From assembly GCF_900143565.1 (NCBI RefSeq), contig NZ_FREX01000002.1, positions 558,001-622,000 of the forward strand: a stretch of 64,000 bases of DNA, given 5' to 3'. Below the pieces are notes generated by a model. That model searched no databases. It was not told the DNA's origin and saw only the letters and a list, made by a program, of their open reading frames with translations. Numbering within the stretch: the first letter of the stretch is position 1; each line of letters opens with the position of its first letter. This DNA comes from Pseudovibrio sp. Alg231-02. GTDB lineage: Bacteria; Pseudomonadota; Alphaproteobacteria; Rhizobiales; Stappiaceae. Positions 44,839 through 52,978 of the stretch are shown piece after piece. A program made the translations under genes and the position numbers.

Positions 44839-45827
44839 GTGGCTTTGTGAAAAAGGGGAGGAGCTGGCCTCGGTCGGCTCCTGCCAATCTGGAAGACCTG
44901 AGAGCTGGCGGCAAGCCAGCTCTTGCACGTTTGCTCAGCGCTATTGAGAGTTATGAGGGGCATCCTCAGTTGATCTCTTTGCTGGATGAGGCGTTGCAAA
45001 ACCCAATCGCGCATGTGATCGCGCTGACCGGACCTCCCGGCGTTGGGAAATCCACCCTGACAAATGCAATGATTTCGGAATACCGCAGCGTGGATAAAAG
45101 CGTTGGTGTGATTGCGGTTGATCCCTCTTCTCAGGTGACTGGTGGATCGTTGCTGGGTGACCGGACACGACTTTCAACAGATCCGGAAGATCAGAAGATT
45201 TTTGTGCGTTCCATGGCGGCGCGAGACCGGCTTGGCGGGCTCTCCGAGCATGCAATTGCTGCGGTGATCCTGATGCGGGCTGTGATGGACCGTGTGATCG
45301 TGGAGAGTGTTGGTATTGGCCAATCTGAGGCAGATGTGGCTCTTGTGGCTGATACCTGCGTGCTTTGTATTCAGCCGGGATCTGGTGACAGTCTTCAATT
45401 CATGAAGGCGGGCATCATGGAGTTGCCGGACATTATCTGCGTGACCAAGGCTGATATGGGGGACGTTGCCAGCCGTGCCCGTGCGGATGTGGAAGGGGCT
45501 ATGAGCTTGAGTGCGAAGCGAGGGGACTGGAAGGTTCCTGTGTTGATGCTGAGTGCAATGGACAACAGAGGCCTTAGTGAGCTGATTGAGGCCAGCGACA
45601 GACATCACTCTGTGCTGCACGATAATGGTGGTCTTGCGGTTCAACGCCGTGATCAGGTGAAGGCCTGGCTTGTTGACCAGCTTAAGATGCAGTTTGGGCA
45701 ACAGGGTGTTGCTGTGCTGAAAAATTCCGGTGTGCGCTGGGAGGAAGCGGCCAAGCGGCCTTTTGCTTTCAAGCAGGAAACCAGCGAGACATTTGCTGCG
45801 TTCTGGAAGAGTTTTTCTGAAAACTAG
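44835..45827 (+). CDS. MeaB/ArgK-family G3E-like P-loop GTPase
   Basis: This 330-residue GTPase belongs to the MeaB/ArgK family that loads or protects adenosylcobalamin in methylmalonyl-CoA mutase. Walker A GPPGVGKSTLTNAM, VIAVDPSS, a switch-like VESVGIGQSEADVALVAD and TKAD (in place of NKxD) are visible. It starts at a GTG overlapping the ppdK stop, so the two are coupled. No mutase gene is present in the window, and the divergent TKAD and VESVG forms suggest a paralog with another client, which is an inference. Confidence 0.85.
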   Translation: MSGFVKKGRSWPRSAPANLEDLRAGGKPALARLLSAIESYEGHPQLISLLDEALQNPIAHVIALTGPPGVGKSTLTNAMISEYRSVDKSVGVIAVDPSSQVTGGSLLGDRTRLSTDPEDQKIFVRSMAARDRLGGLSEHAIAAVILMRAVMDRVIVESVGIGQSEADVALVADTCVLCIQPGSGDSLQFMKAGIMELPDIICVTKADMGDVASRARADVEGAMSLSAKRGDWKVPVLMLSAMDNRGLSELIEASDRHHSVLHDNGGLAVQRRDQVKAWLVDQLKMQFGQQGVAVLKNSGVRWEEAAKRPFAFKQETSETFAAFWKSFSEN

Positions 45828-45851
45828 TTTGAGATGATAGCCGATCGCGAA

Positions 45852-45876
45852 GGGCGCAGATTATTCTGCTGCGCCC
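45852..45876 (-). terminator. Hairpin spanning the stop codon of the GGDEF-EAL gene
   Basis: GGGCGCAG pairs with CTGCGCCC across a 9-base loop holding the stop codon. The tail is only weakly T-rich. It lies between convergent genes. Confidence 0.55.
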
Positions 45877-48194
45877 ACTCTGATTTTGCGTGGCTTCTGT
45901 TCCACTTCTTCATCCCTGTCATCACGCCATAGACGGAACTTGCCAAGTGGGATTGGGCGGGAGAACAGATAACCCTGCATCATTGGGCAATCCATGGTGA
46001 GCAGCAGTTCTTTTTGCTCTTCTTCTTCCACGCCTTCAACACACACATCCATGCCAAGACGAAGCCCCAGCGTGATTGAGCTTGCCAGAATTTCTCTGGC
46101 TTTGGCATCAGTCACCGCACCATTGATGAAGGAACGATCGATCTTGATTTTGTCGAACAGATCGCGGCGCAGGTAGCTGAGAGATGAGAAGCCAGTTCCA
46201 AAATCATCCAGCGCAATTTTTACGCCGAGATTACGAAGGCGCTCGATGACTTCAACCACTGTTTCTGAGTAGTTGATGAGAACGTCTTCAGTAACTTCCA
46301 GTTCCAGGCGGTTAGGTTCCAGCTGGTATTTTTCCAGCAATGTGTTGACCAGCTCAGGGAATTCCGGATGACGTAACTGGGTTGGAGAGACGTTCACGCA
46401 CATGGTGACATCATTCAGGGTGGAGCCATCCTTGATCGCGTTCTCCAGTACCCATTCACCGATGCGATTGATGAGCATGGATTCTTCAGCTACCGGCAAA
46501 AATGCAGCTGGTGGCAAAAGACCTTTTTTCGGATGGTTCCAGCGAATGAGGGCCTCGGCTGCCAGAATGTTCTTGCCGGTGTTGTCCATGATCGGCTGGT
46601 AGTAGTTCTGGAATTCGTTGGCATTGAGCGCGCGTTTGATATCCTCTTCGATTTCGCGGGAGATCTGAAGGGTGTCCTCCATCTCCTTTTCAAAGAGCAC
46701 ATAACGGCCACGGCCAAGTTTCTTTGCCTGATAGAGCGCAATGTCTGCTCTGCGCAAAAGTTCAGTCAGGTCATGACCATGCGACGGGGAGAGTGAAACG
46801 CCCATGCTGGCCGTGGTCAGGATTTTGTGTTTCTCAACCTTAAAGGCATCAGAGAGCATTTTCTCGATGTACATACAGGTTTCGATGATCTCGTCCATGT
46901 TGGTGCGGTGCGCCAGTACGATGAGGAACTCATCTCCACTGACACGCGCGACCCGGTCTTCCATGTTGATCGACACTTTCAGGCGCTCGGCGACGAGTTT
47001 GATGACTTCATCGCCGATGGAGTGGCCCAAACTGTCGTTGATCTGTTTGAAATGGTCCAGATCCAGAAATACAATGCCAGTAATACGCTGTTTTTGTCGG
47101 TCGCGTCGCAGCACGTCTGCTGCAAAAATCTCGAACCATGTTCTGTTGGGCAGTCCACACAAGGCGTCATGGAGTGCTGCATGGGTCGCATCTGCTTCAT
47201 TTTGCAAGATGCGGTCTGTCATCTTGATGTAGCGGAGCAGAATGAGAATCGTCATCAGCAAGATAGCGATGATGGTTCCCAGAAAATACGGTGATGAGTT
47301 GGTGTAGATCGCGCCAGAGGCTGCGGTGGTTTTCCAGCTCAGGTTGGCGATGATCTCGCCGTTGCGGCGGAGCAAAGGCAGGGATACACGCTGGAAATCG
47401 GCTTTTGGCTTGTTCGTGGTGATGAACATTTCCGACAAGCCCGTTGATTCCTCAAAGGATCTGATGGACCGGATGTCCAGTGATCGTACCCAAAGCAGAT
47501 AACCAGCAACTGTCGGCATACCTTTTGGCGGTGCTGTTGACGGAGTGATTGCTGCAACTGTGGCGAGGCCGATTGCGCCATCAACCAGAACAACATCGCG
47601 CAAGCTCAATGCCAGAGGGGCGTGGCTGCGCAGTGGTTCAGGTACACGGAACTGCGTTTGCTTCGTGTTAGCCCGTGTTTCCAGCTCAGACAGTGTGGCA
47701 TCAAGCTGGCCGCGGAGCTGATCTTCAAAGACTTCACTGTGCCATGGCAGATCGCGACGGTAGGTGTATAGCGGCTTCATATCCTTGTTGAGGATGACGA
47801 AGATATCCCGATCACCACGAGTGCTTGGGGTTGGTGTCAGATCCTCATCCAGCAAGATGTTGGTTTCTTCTGAAAGGACTGAAGCGTATGCCTTGTTTGA
47901 GATGGCGATGCGCTCTGCTTCATTTGCGAGCCCGTTACGGAACACTTTGAGGTTGCTCTGTACGAGGCGAACTTCTTTATCGACCTCGAAGTCGAGCGCA
48001 CGCTGGGTTGACCAGTAGAACGCCAGATACCCAACAGCCAAAGCTGCAGCTACAACACACAGGATCAACAGAGCCATCATGCGGGCTCCGATTTTTTTGC
48101 CTCGTGTAATCGTATTGCCGAAAGTACTGCCCAACACTGCTGAAGTCATGGGAGTTTTCGAACTCGGTTGTCCCGCCATCGGCAATTTACTCAT
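45861..48194 (-). CDS. Membrane GGDEF-EAL protein with a CHASE4-like periplasmic sensor
   Basis: This 777-residue protein has a first transmembrane helix at about 38-60 and a periplasmic CHASE4-like region (about 65-290, with VFRNGLANEAERIAISNKAY). A second helix (YFLGTIIAILLMTILILLRY), a GGDEF domain (about 345-505) and an EAL domain (about 525-770) follow. The GGDEF motif is SGDEF, a variant still used by active cyclases, and the RxxD inhibition site is absent. The EAL motifs EALIRW, LEVTEDVL and LDDFGTGFSSLSYL are intact, so c-di-GMP hydrolysis is likely. It is a single gene. Confidence 0.92.
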   Translation of the reverse strand: MSKLPMAGQPSSKTPMTSAVLGSTFGNTITRGKKIGARMMALLILCVVAAALAVGYLAFYWSTQRALDFEVDKEVRLVQSNLKVFRNGLANEAERIAISNKAYASVLSEETNILLDEDLTPTPSTRGDRDIFVILNKDMKPLYTYRRDLPWHSEVFEDQLRGQLDATLSELETRANTKQTQFRVPEPLRSHAPLALSLRDVVLVDGAIGLATVAAITPSTAPPKGMPTVAGYLLWVRSLDIRSIRSFEESTGLSEMFITTNKPKADFQRVSLPLLRRNGEIIANLSWKTTAASGAIYTNSSPYFLGTIIAILLMTILILLRYIKMTDRILQNEADATHAALHDALCGLPNRTWFEIFAADVLRRDRQKQRITGIVFLDLDHFKQINDSLGHSIGDEVIKLVAERLKVSINMEDRVARVSGDEFLIVLAHRTNMDEIIETCMYIEKMLSDAFKVEKHKILTTASMGVSLSPSHGHDLTELLRRADIALYQAKKLGRGRYVLFEKEMEDTLQISREIEEDIKRALNANEFQNYYQPIMDNTGKNILAAEALIRWNHPKKGLLPPAAFLPVAEESMLINRIGEWVLENAIKDGSTLNDVTMCVNVSPTQLRHPEFPELVNTLLEKYQLEPNRLELEVTEDVLINYSETVVEVIERLRNLGVKIALDDFGTGFSSLSYLRRDLFDKIKIDRSFINGAVTDAKAREILASSITLGLRLGMDVCVEGVEEEEQKELLLTMDCPMMQGYLFSRPIPLGKFRLWRDDRDEEVEQKPRKIRVGAAE

Positions 48195-48342
48195 GCTGCC
48201 TTTAAAACTCTTGATTGTATGCGAAAACGCACTTGCCCATGCTTATGTTCGGAGATTTTGCTTGAGTGAGCCTGTACAACCGACGTGTTTTATCGATCAC
48301 TTGGGAAATTTATGTGAATGGAGTTCTGCTGCTGGGGATAGC

Positions 48343-49170
48343 TTAGATGAGTTGAAGGCCTCTGAAACTGACGTGACCTGAGCCGGCTATGATGATGTGA
48401 TCGTGCAGCACTATCCCTAGTGGTTCCAGTGTGTTTGAGATTTTCGTCGTCATTTCAATGTCTTGTCGGGATGGTGTTGGGTCGCCTGAAGGGTGGTTGT
48501 GGACCAGAATGACCGCGCAGGCTGATAACTCCAATGCTCGTTTTGTAACTTCGCGCGGATAAACGGGCGTGTGGTCAACTGTTCCGGTTTGCTGGACTTC
48601 ATCTGCGATGAGGCGGTTCTTTTTGTCCAGAAACAGGATGCGGAATTCTTCTTTGTCGTTGTGCGCCATAGCTGCGCGAACGTATTCCAGAACTTTGCTC
48701 CAGGAGGAGAGGGGGTCGCGCTCTACAACCTGTGCTTTAGCGTAGAGAATGGATGCGGCCTGCATTTCTTTGATAAAACTTGCTGTGCGTGGCCCACAAC
48801 CGGGAACCTCTTCCAGCCGTTGTTTTGGAGCTGCAAGAACTTGCGCGAAGGAGCCGAACTGAGCCAGCAGCGCTTTTGCCAGTGGTTTGGTGTCGCCCTG
48901 TTTGATGGAGGAGAAGAGGAGCATCTCCAGCAACTCGTAGGATTGGAGGCCGTCCAGGCCTGTTTCCTCAAACCGTTCGCGCAAGCGTGCACGATGACCG
49001 TGATAGTGTTTGGCGGCTGGCTTAGGGGATTTACTCTGTTTAGCAGAGGGCGGAACCGGGAGAGTTGCCGGTTCGTCCAGAGGGATATGGCTCTGGAGTG
49101 CAGGCACGGTGGGTGCCTGCTCCTGAGGAGAGGGAGTTACCTCATGAAACCCGAAACTGGTTTGTTTCAT
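48343..49170 (-). CDS. radC: RadC-family JAB-domain protein
   Basis: This 275-residue protein has an N-terminal helix-hairpin-helix region ([21 protein letters not shown], then [18 protein letters not shown]) and a C-terminal JAB/MPN metal domain with [16 protein letters not shown] near residues 215-230. [17 protein letters not shown] and [12 protein letters not shown] are RadC signatures. The Pro/Ser-rich first 50 residues are a linker typical of alphaproteobacteria. Despite its name its role in DNA repair is doubtful. It lies 22 bp downstream of map. Confidence 0.93.
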   Translation of the reverse strand: MKQTSFGFHEVTPSPQEQAPTVPALQSHIPLDEPATLPVPPSAKQSKSPKPAAKHYHGHRARLRERFEETGLDGLQSYELLEMLLFSSIKQGDTKPLAKALLAQFGSFAQVLAAPKQRLEEVPGCGPRTASFIKEMQAASILYAKAQVVERDPLSSWSKVLEYVRAAMAHNDKEEFRILFLDKKNRLIADEVQQTGTVDHTPVYPREVTKRALELSACAVILVHNHPSGDPTPSRQDIEMTTKISNTLEPLGIVLHDHIIIAGSGHVSFRGLQLI

Positions 49171-49192
49171 TCCCCCTCCTTACTTGGTGCGG

Positions 49193-50038
49193 CTAAGCAG
49201 CGGCTCCGGCTTCCGGTTCCATTGGGTTGAACAGGCCTGCTGGTGATGTTGTGAAGATATCGCACCCTGTTGAGGTGATGCCGATGGAATGCTCAAACTG
49301 AGCAGACAGGGATTTGTCTTTGGTTTCAGCCGTCCAGCCGTCCTTCAGCACTTTCACATCTGGTCGTCCCAGATTTACCATTGGTTCAATTGTGAAAATC
49401 ATGCCCGGCTTGAGCTCGATGCCAGAACCTTTCTGGCCGTAGTGCAAAATGTTCGGCATGTCGTGGAACAGTTTGCCTACGCCGTGACCGCAGAAATCGC
49501 GGACAACGGAACAGCGCTCTGATTCTACGTATTCCTGGATCGCATGGCCAATATCACCTGTGGTGTTGCCCGGCTTAGCAGCTTCCAAAGCACGCATCAG
49601 AGATTCGTGGGTGACTTCAATCAGGCGCTTGGCTGCTGGCTTGAGTTTGCCAACGGGATACATGCGGGAGCTGTCGCCGTGCCAGCCATCAACGATGTAG
49701 GTGACGTCGATGTTGACGATGTCGCCTTCTTTCAGCTTCTTCTTCGAGTCAGGGATGCCGTGGCAGATGACGCGGTTGATGGAGGTACAGCAGGATTTGC
49801 TGAAGCCACGATAATTCAGTGTTGCCGGAACGCCGCCGCGCTCCTTGCCAAACTTGAAAACGAAGTCATCAATTTCCTGCGTTGTGACGCCTGGTTGCAC
49901 CAGCGGCACAAGTGCGTCGAGGCACTGTGCAGTCATCTGGCTTGCTTTGCGCATACCTTCAAAATCTTCCTGGCTGTAGATCTTGATCTGGCCGGTATTT
50001 TTCAGGGGCGCGTTGGCAGCGTCTACGTAGTCAATCAT
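49193..50038 (-). CDS. map: Type I methionine aminopeptidase
   Basis: This 281-residue enzyme removes the initiator Met from new proteins in the cytoplasm. The metal ligands fall in IVNIDVTYIVDGWHGDSSRM (two Asp), GHGVGKLFHDMPNI (His), FTIEPMVNLG (Glu) and QFEHSIGIT (Glu). The substrate His region RVICHGIPD is present. It has a C-terminal extension beyond the minimal enzyme, standard for alphaproteobacteria. It is in an operon with radC. In many relatives sfsA is a neighbour of map; here sfsA is 11 kb away in the opposite direction. Confidence 0.95.
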   Translation of the reverse strand: MIDYVDAANAPLKNTGQIKIYSQEDFEGMRKASQMTAQCLDALVPLVQPGVTTQEIDDFVFKFGKERGGVPATLNYRGFSKSCCTSINRVICHGIPDSKKKLKEGDIVNIDVTYIVDGWHGDSSRMYPVGKLKPAAKRLIEVTHESLMRALEAAKPGNTTGDIGHAIQEYVESERCSVVRDFCGHGVGKLFHDMPNILHYGQKGSGIELKPGMIFTIEPMVNLGRPDVKVLKDGWTAETKDKSLSAQFEHSIGITSTGCDIFTTSPAGLFNPMEPEAGAAA

Positions 50039-50416
50039 TTTCCCGTTTTTTCCTTGTTCCGTTTCGCGCAGGGACGAACGCAGATTACATCATGAGGAAC
50101 TGTAAAATGCCGTTATGCTTGCTCGCAAGCCCTGCTTCTCCGTAGAAGCTTCTCCTATTTTTTTAGGGGCATTCTAGGGAGTAATCTGGTGTTTCCCCAC
50201 TTATATCGGGTATTTTTGAAAGGTGTAGCGAAAAAAGAAGGTCAGATCCTTAACTGCGCACGCATTTTATGAAGCCCGTTATATTCCGTGGTTCCTGTTG
50301 GGATTCTATCGATTTTTTGAGGGGCTTAATCCGGGATAAGCCATAGGAACTTCTTGGATAACGGAAAAGAGGCACTTGCACGAAAGTGGTTTGCTCGTGT
50401 ACTCAAGTGCCTGCAA
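50039..50416. other. Gap between map and tRNA-Leu, with a tRNA leader hairpin
   Basis: This gap of about 380 bp holds the map promoter and the tRNA promoter. An inverted repeat AGGCACTTG...CAAGTGCCT (50370-50378 and 50404-50412) encloses a second pair CACGA/TCGTG, giving 14 paired bases with one 4-base bulge. It ends four bases before the tRNA. No gene is seen. Confidence 0.6.
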
Positions 50417-50501
50417 GCGGTCGTGGTGGAATTGGTATACACAGCAGACTTAAAATCTGCCGCCCCTGGGCTTGCGGGTTCGAGTCCCGCCGTCCGCACC
50501 A
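50417..50501 (+). tRNA. tRNA-Leu (anticodon TAA)
   Basis: This is an 85-nt class II tRNA with the CCA end encoded. The D-arm (GTG/CAC), anticodon arm GCAGA-CTTAAAA-TCTGC, a long variable arm with GCCC/GGGC, and T-arm GCGGG-TTCGAGT-CCCGC are all present. The acceptor stem GCGGTCG/CGTCCGC has a single U-U mismatch at positions 5-68. A reverse-strand frame over it is spurious. The anticodon TAA reads UUA and UUG. Confidence 0.95.
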
Positions 50502-50545
50502 AATTACTCTCCCAAAAAATTATATTGTAAACTTGCAATAGTGAG

Positions 50546-50563
50546 ACTGTTGCACAGTTTTTT
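50546..50563 (+). terminator. Possible tRNA-Leu terminator
   Basis: ACTGT-tgc-ACAGT is followed by a T-run. The stem is only 5 bp, so this is weak to moderate. Confidence 0.5.
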
Positions 50564-50755
50564 CGCCAAGAATGCGTGATGGTTTTTCAGTGCGGTTCGA
50601 AGCAATTTGCTTGTGTTGTCCTCAAAAGAAGATTCGGCAATGCAATGAGTTATATATTTTCACCTGTTCTCTGCATGTTGTTGTTTTACCGAATATGCTG
50701 ATTTTAAGAAAAATGTAATTTCCGCATTGTCGTAAGAGAACTAATGGAGCGGAAA

Positions 50756-50896
50756 ATGCGGAAAGTTCTTGCTGGTGTATTCCTAGCAATGTTTGCAGTA
50801 TCTTTAGGAGTTGGGGTAGCTGCGGCGCATAGCGGTGGGACGAATAGTGATGGATGCCATAATGATCGCAAACGTGGGACCTATCACTGCCACTAG
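50756..50896 (+). CDS. Small exported YHYH-type peptide (46 aa)
   Basis: This 46-residue frame has a GGAG ribosome site. A Sec-type N-terminus (MRKVLAGVFLAMFAVSLGVG) is cut after about AAA, leaving a mature peptide of about 22 residues: AHSGGTNSDGCHNDRKRGTY followed by HCH. The GCHxDRKxGxYHCH pattern is recurrent in small exported bacterial proteins and at the C-terminus of larger ones. The Cys and His residues suggest metal binding. The function is unknown. It stands alone 254 bp after the tRNA, convergent with the L,D-transpeptidase gene. Confidence 0.75.
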   Translation: MRKVLAGVFLAMFAVSLGVGVAAAHSGGTNSDGCHNDRKRGTYHCH

Positions 50897-50917
50897 GCTT
50901 GATGAGTAATCAATGAG

Positions 50918-50944
50918 GGTAGTTGGAGCATTGCTCTAGCTACC
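50918..50944. terminator. Hairpin between the YHYH peptide and L,D-transpeptidase genes
   Basis: GGTAG and GAGC pair with GCTC and CTACC with a small internal mismatch. It is placed between convergent genes. There is no long T-run. Confidence 0.55.
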
Positions 50945-50961
50945 TGCTTTCAGGGTGTAGG

Positions 50962-51705
50962 TTAAACATCAAATCTGTAACGTTTTCCTTCTGCCGAGAC
51001 TGCTGGTGGTATGCGGTTTTCTTCGAAGAGGTCGTAGCCCTGTTTGAGGTTGCGCCAGAAGTTCAGCCAGCTTGAGTTGGCGTGCTTGCTGAGGTTTTCC
51101 TCTGTCATCTCAAAGGGGAAGATATGAACTGGGACTGCGCCTTGTCCGTTCTGAAGGGCAGCTTCCACGAGCAGATAGATTTCCTCGATATGCTGGTTGG
51201 TCATGGCGTAGCAGCCGATGGAGAGGCAGTTACCGTGGACCATCAAGTAAGAGCCTGTGCGGTCCAGTGACTGATCAAAGGCGTTCGGGAAACCGAGATT
51301 GAAGGAGAGGTGATATCTGCTGTTCGGGTTCAATTGTCTAGCTGACACATTGTAAAAGCCCTCAGGAGACTGACCGTCGCCTTCATTCAGCTTTGGCCCC
51401 AGATCACCAGAGTATTTGCAAATCTCCCATGACTTGTAGGGCTGATAGGTTTTGCCAGACCGGATCCATGCTTCCAGCCGGCTTTCTTCTTTAAAGACAC
51501 GCAAGAAAACGGGGTTTCCCAAGGTCATTCCTTTGAAGGTCAGGTCCGCGCGCAGGGCTGGCAGGCGCTCATCTTTAACTTTTGTGAGGTTTGCGGAGCC
51601 GGGCAGATCATAGGGCAAGAGTAAGTAAGTGGCGAAGACTGCCAGCATTACGAAAAAGGCTGTGCCGACTGCCCAAAGGAGTGGACGTGAAATGATTTTT
51701 GCCAT
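50962..51705 (-). CDS. L,D-transpeptidase family protein (YafK-like)
   Basis: This 247-residue protein has a membrane anchor or signal (about residues 10-32) and a periplasmic L,D-transpeptidase domain of the YkuD fold in the YafK-type group. The catalytic stretch MVHGNCLSIGCYAMTNQHIEE has the His, Ser and Cys of the active site. FLRVFKEESRLEAWI and YKSWEICKYSGDLGPK are typical of YafK/L,D-TPase proteins. It probably remodels peptidoglycan 3-3 cross-links or attached lipoproteins. It is single and convergent with the YHYH gene. Confidence 0.88.
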   Translation of the reverse strand: MAKIISRPLLWAVGTAFFVMLAVFATYLLLPYDLPGSANLTKVKDERLPALRADLTFKGMTLGNPVFLRVFKEESRLEAWIRSGKTYQPYKSWEICKYSGDLGPKLNEGDGQSPEGFYNVSARQLNPNSRYHLSFNLGFPNAFDQSLDRTGSYLMVHGNCLSIGCYAMTNQHIEEIYLLVEAALQNGQGAVPVHIFPFEMTEENLSKHANSSWLNFWRNLKQGYDLFEENRIPPAVSAEGKRYRFDV

Positions 51706-51900
51706 GGAAGGTCCGATTGCAAATCACTGGAAACTGAGAGTGGCAGATAAGAGAGGCAATGTGGCCAAGTCATGGTTCGCACTGGAAACTCTGTGAAAAG
51801 GTCACTCTGATATTCCTGTGGCGTAAGTACGCAGCGCATTTGTTTTGCTTTTCTTTGAGAAAACAGATGCTAGTGTCCGGGCCCATCCTGATCTGATTGC

Positions 51901-51926
51901 TCTATTGTGCTATAGAGCGTTTCTAT
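51901..51926. promoter_or_regulatory. Copy 1 of the shared TCTAT/ATAGA operator, before the LysR gene
   Basis: TCTAT (51901), ATAGAG (51912) and TTCTAT (51921) keep offsets 0, 11 and 20. It ends 27 bp before the TTG start, as expected for LysR self-control. The same spacing recurs at 54958 and 57159. Confidence 0.75.
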
Positions 51927-51953
51927 CAAGCGTTGTGTGAAGGGTGATCTTCC

Positions 51954-52856
51954 TTGGATATTCGGCAGTTACAATACCTCGTTACTCTGGCTCAAGAGCG
52001 GCATTTTACGCGTGCCGCTGCGGCTTGTAATGTGACGCAGCCAACGTTGTCAGGCCGAATTCGTCAGTTGGAGATTGAGCTGGGCGTTCCCATTATTGAG
52101 CGCGGCAAGAAGTTTCATGGACTGACGGCAGAAGGTGAGCGCATTCTCGTTTGGGCGAAGAAGGTGCTTGCGGACTGCAACAGTTTGCGAAACGAGGTTG
52201 CGGGTAAAAGTGCTGAGGTGTTCGGCAAGGTCAATATTGGCGTTATTCCGTCTGCCGATGTTGCGACAGCCTCCCTTGTTCTGGATTTGAAGAAGAGCCA
52301 TCCGCATGCACATGCGACGATCCAACTGATGAGCCATGATGAAATCCATAAGGCTCTTGAGGATTATCAGATCGATGCGGGCATTACATACACTCAATTC
52401 AGCGATGCAAAGAAACACAGCAGTTTCACGCTGTATGAGGAAGACTATCGTCTATTCATGCCAGCAGGGCATCGCCTGCAAGGGGTCGACGCAGTGGAAT
52501 GGGAGACAGCTGTGAATGCCGGGGCGATGGTGGCGCTTTCGCCGAACCTGCAAAATCGGTTGATGGTAGACAGCACGCTACGGTTTTTAGGTGTTGAGTT
52601 GGACCCTGAGATAGAGGCTGAAACGATCCCATCGCTTGGCGGGTTTATCCGTGCGGGGTATTGCGCGATCTTGCCGGAGTTTTCTGCTTTGTCGCTTGGG
52701 GCAGGGATTGTTTCCGTACCCCTGATTAAGCCAGTTGTTTCGCACAGCATTGGTATGGTGATGACAAAGCGTGAGTTGGAGCCTGCGATTATCACATCCC
52801 TGGCAGATTGCGCCGCTCAGTATAAGAAGCCGCTGATACCAGAGCAGGCTGATTAG
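51954..52856 (+). CDS. LysR-family regulator, FdsR-like, of the transporter module
   Basis: This 300-residue regulator starts at TTG 51954 with MDIRQLQYLVTLAQERHFTR. The helix-turn-helix RAAAACNVTQPTLSGRIRQLE is close to OxyR, but the effector domain lacks the OxyR Cys pair. The segments DAGITYTQF, LYEEDYRLFMPAGHRL and LSPNLQNRLMVDSTLRFLG resemble LysR proteins that stand beside formate dehydrogenase (fds) operons. It is convergent with the OFA transporter gene. A shared operator before this gene, the OFA gene and the DUF3360 gene points to a common regulon. The ligand is unknown. Confidence 0.85.
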   Translation: MDIRQLQYLVTLAQERHFTRAAAACNVTQPTLSGRIRQLEIELGVPIIERGKKFHGLTAEGERILVWAKKVLADCNSLRNEVAGKSAEVFGKVNIGVIPSADVATASLVLDLKKSHPHAHATIQLMSHDEIHKALEDYQIDAGITYTQFSDAKKHSSFTLYEEDYRLFMPAGHRLQGVDAVEWETAVNAGAMVALSPNLQNRLMVDSTLRFLGVELDPEIEAETIPSLGGFIRAGYCAILPEFSALSLGAGIVSVPLIKPVVSHSIGMVMTKRELEPAIITSLADCAAQYKKPLIPEQAD

Positions 52857-52936
52857 CAAAGTAGCATTGCTTTAGAGCCCGTTGTGTTCATTTACATTCA
52901 CACGACAAGAATTCGCTCTAGAGCTGCTCATAAAAA

Positions 52937-52959
52937 AAGCCCGCGATGATCGCGGGCTT
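52937..52959. terminator. Bidirectional terminator between LysR and OFA genes
   Basis: AAGCCCGCGA pairs perfectly with TCGCGGGCTT over a TGA loop, with an A-run on the left for the minus-strand gene. Confidence 0.85.
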
Positions 52960-52978
52960 AGTTGTTTGGGTTTGCGTT

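Noticed and set aside
50326-50538. A 70-residue reverse-strand frame over the tRNA-Leu
   Set aside because: It is antisense to an intact tRNA; its sequence (RTAGLEPASPGAADFKSAV) is the usual false translation of tRNA genes seen in many genomes.
51954-52856. Calling the LysR protein OxyR because its sites look like OxyR sites
   Set aside because: The Cys pair needed for peroxide sensing is missing in the effector domain, and the neighbours are transporters, not peroxide genes.
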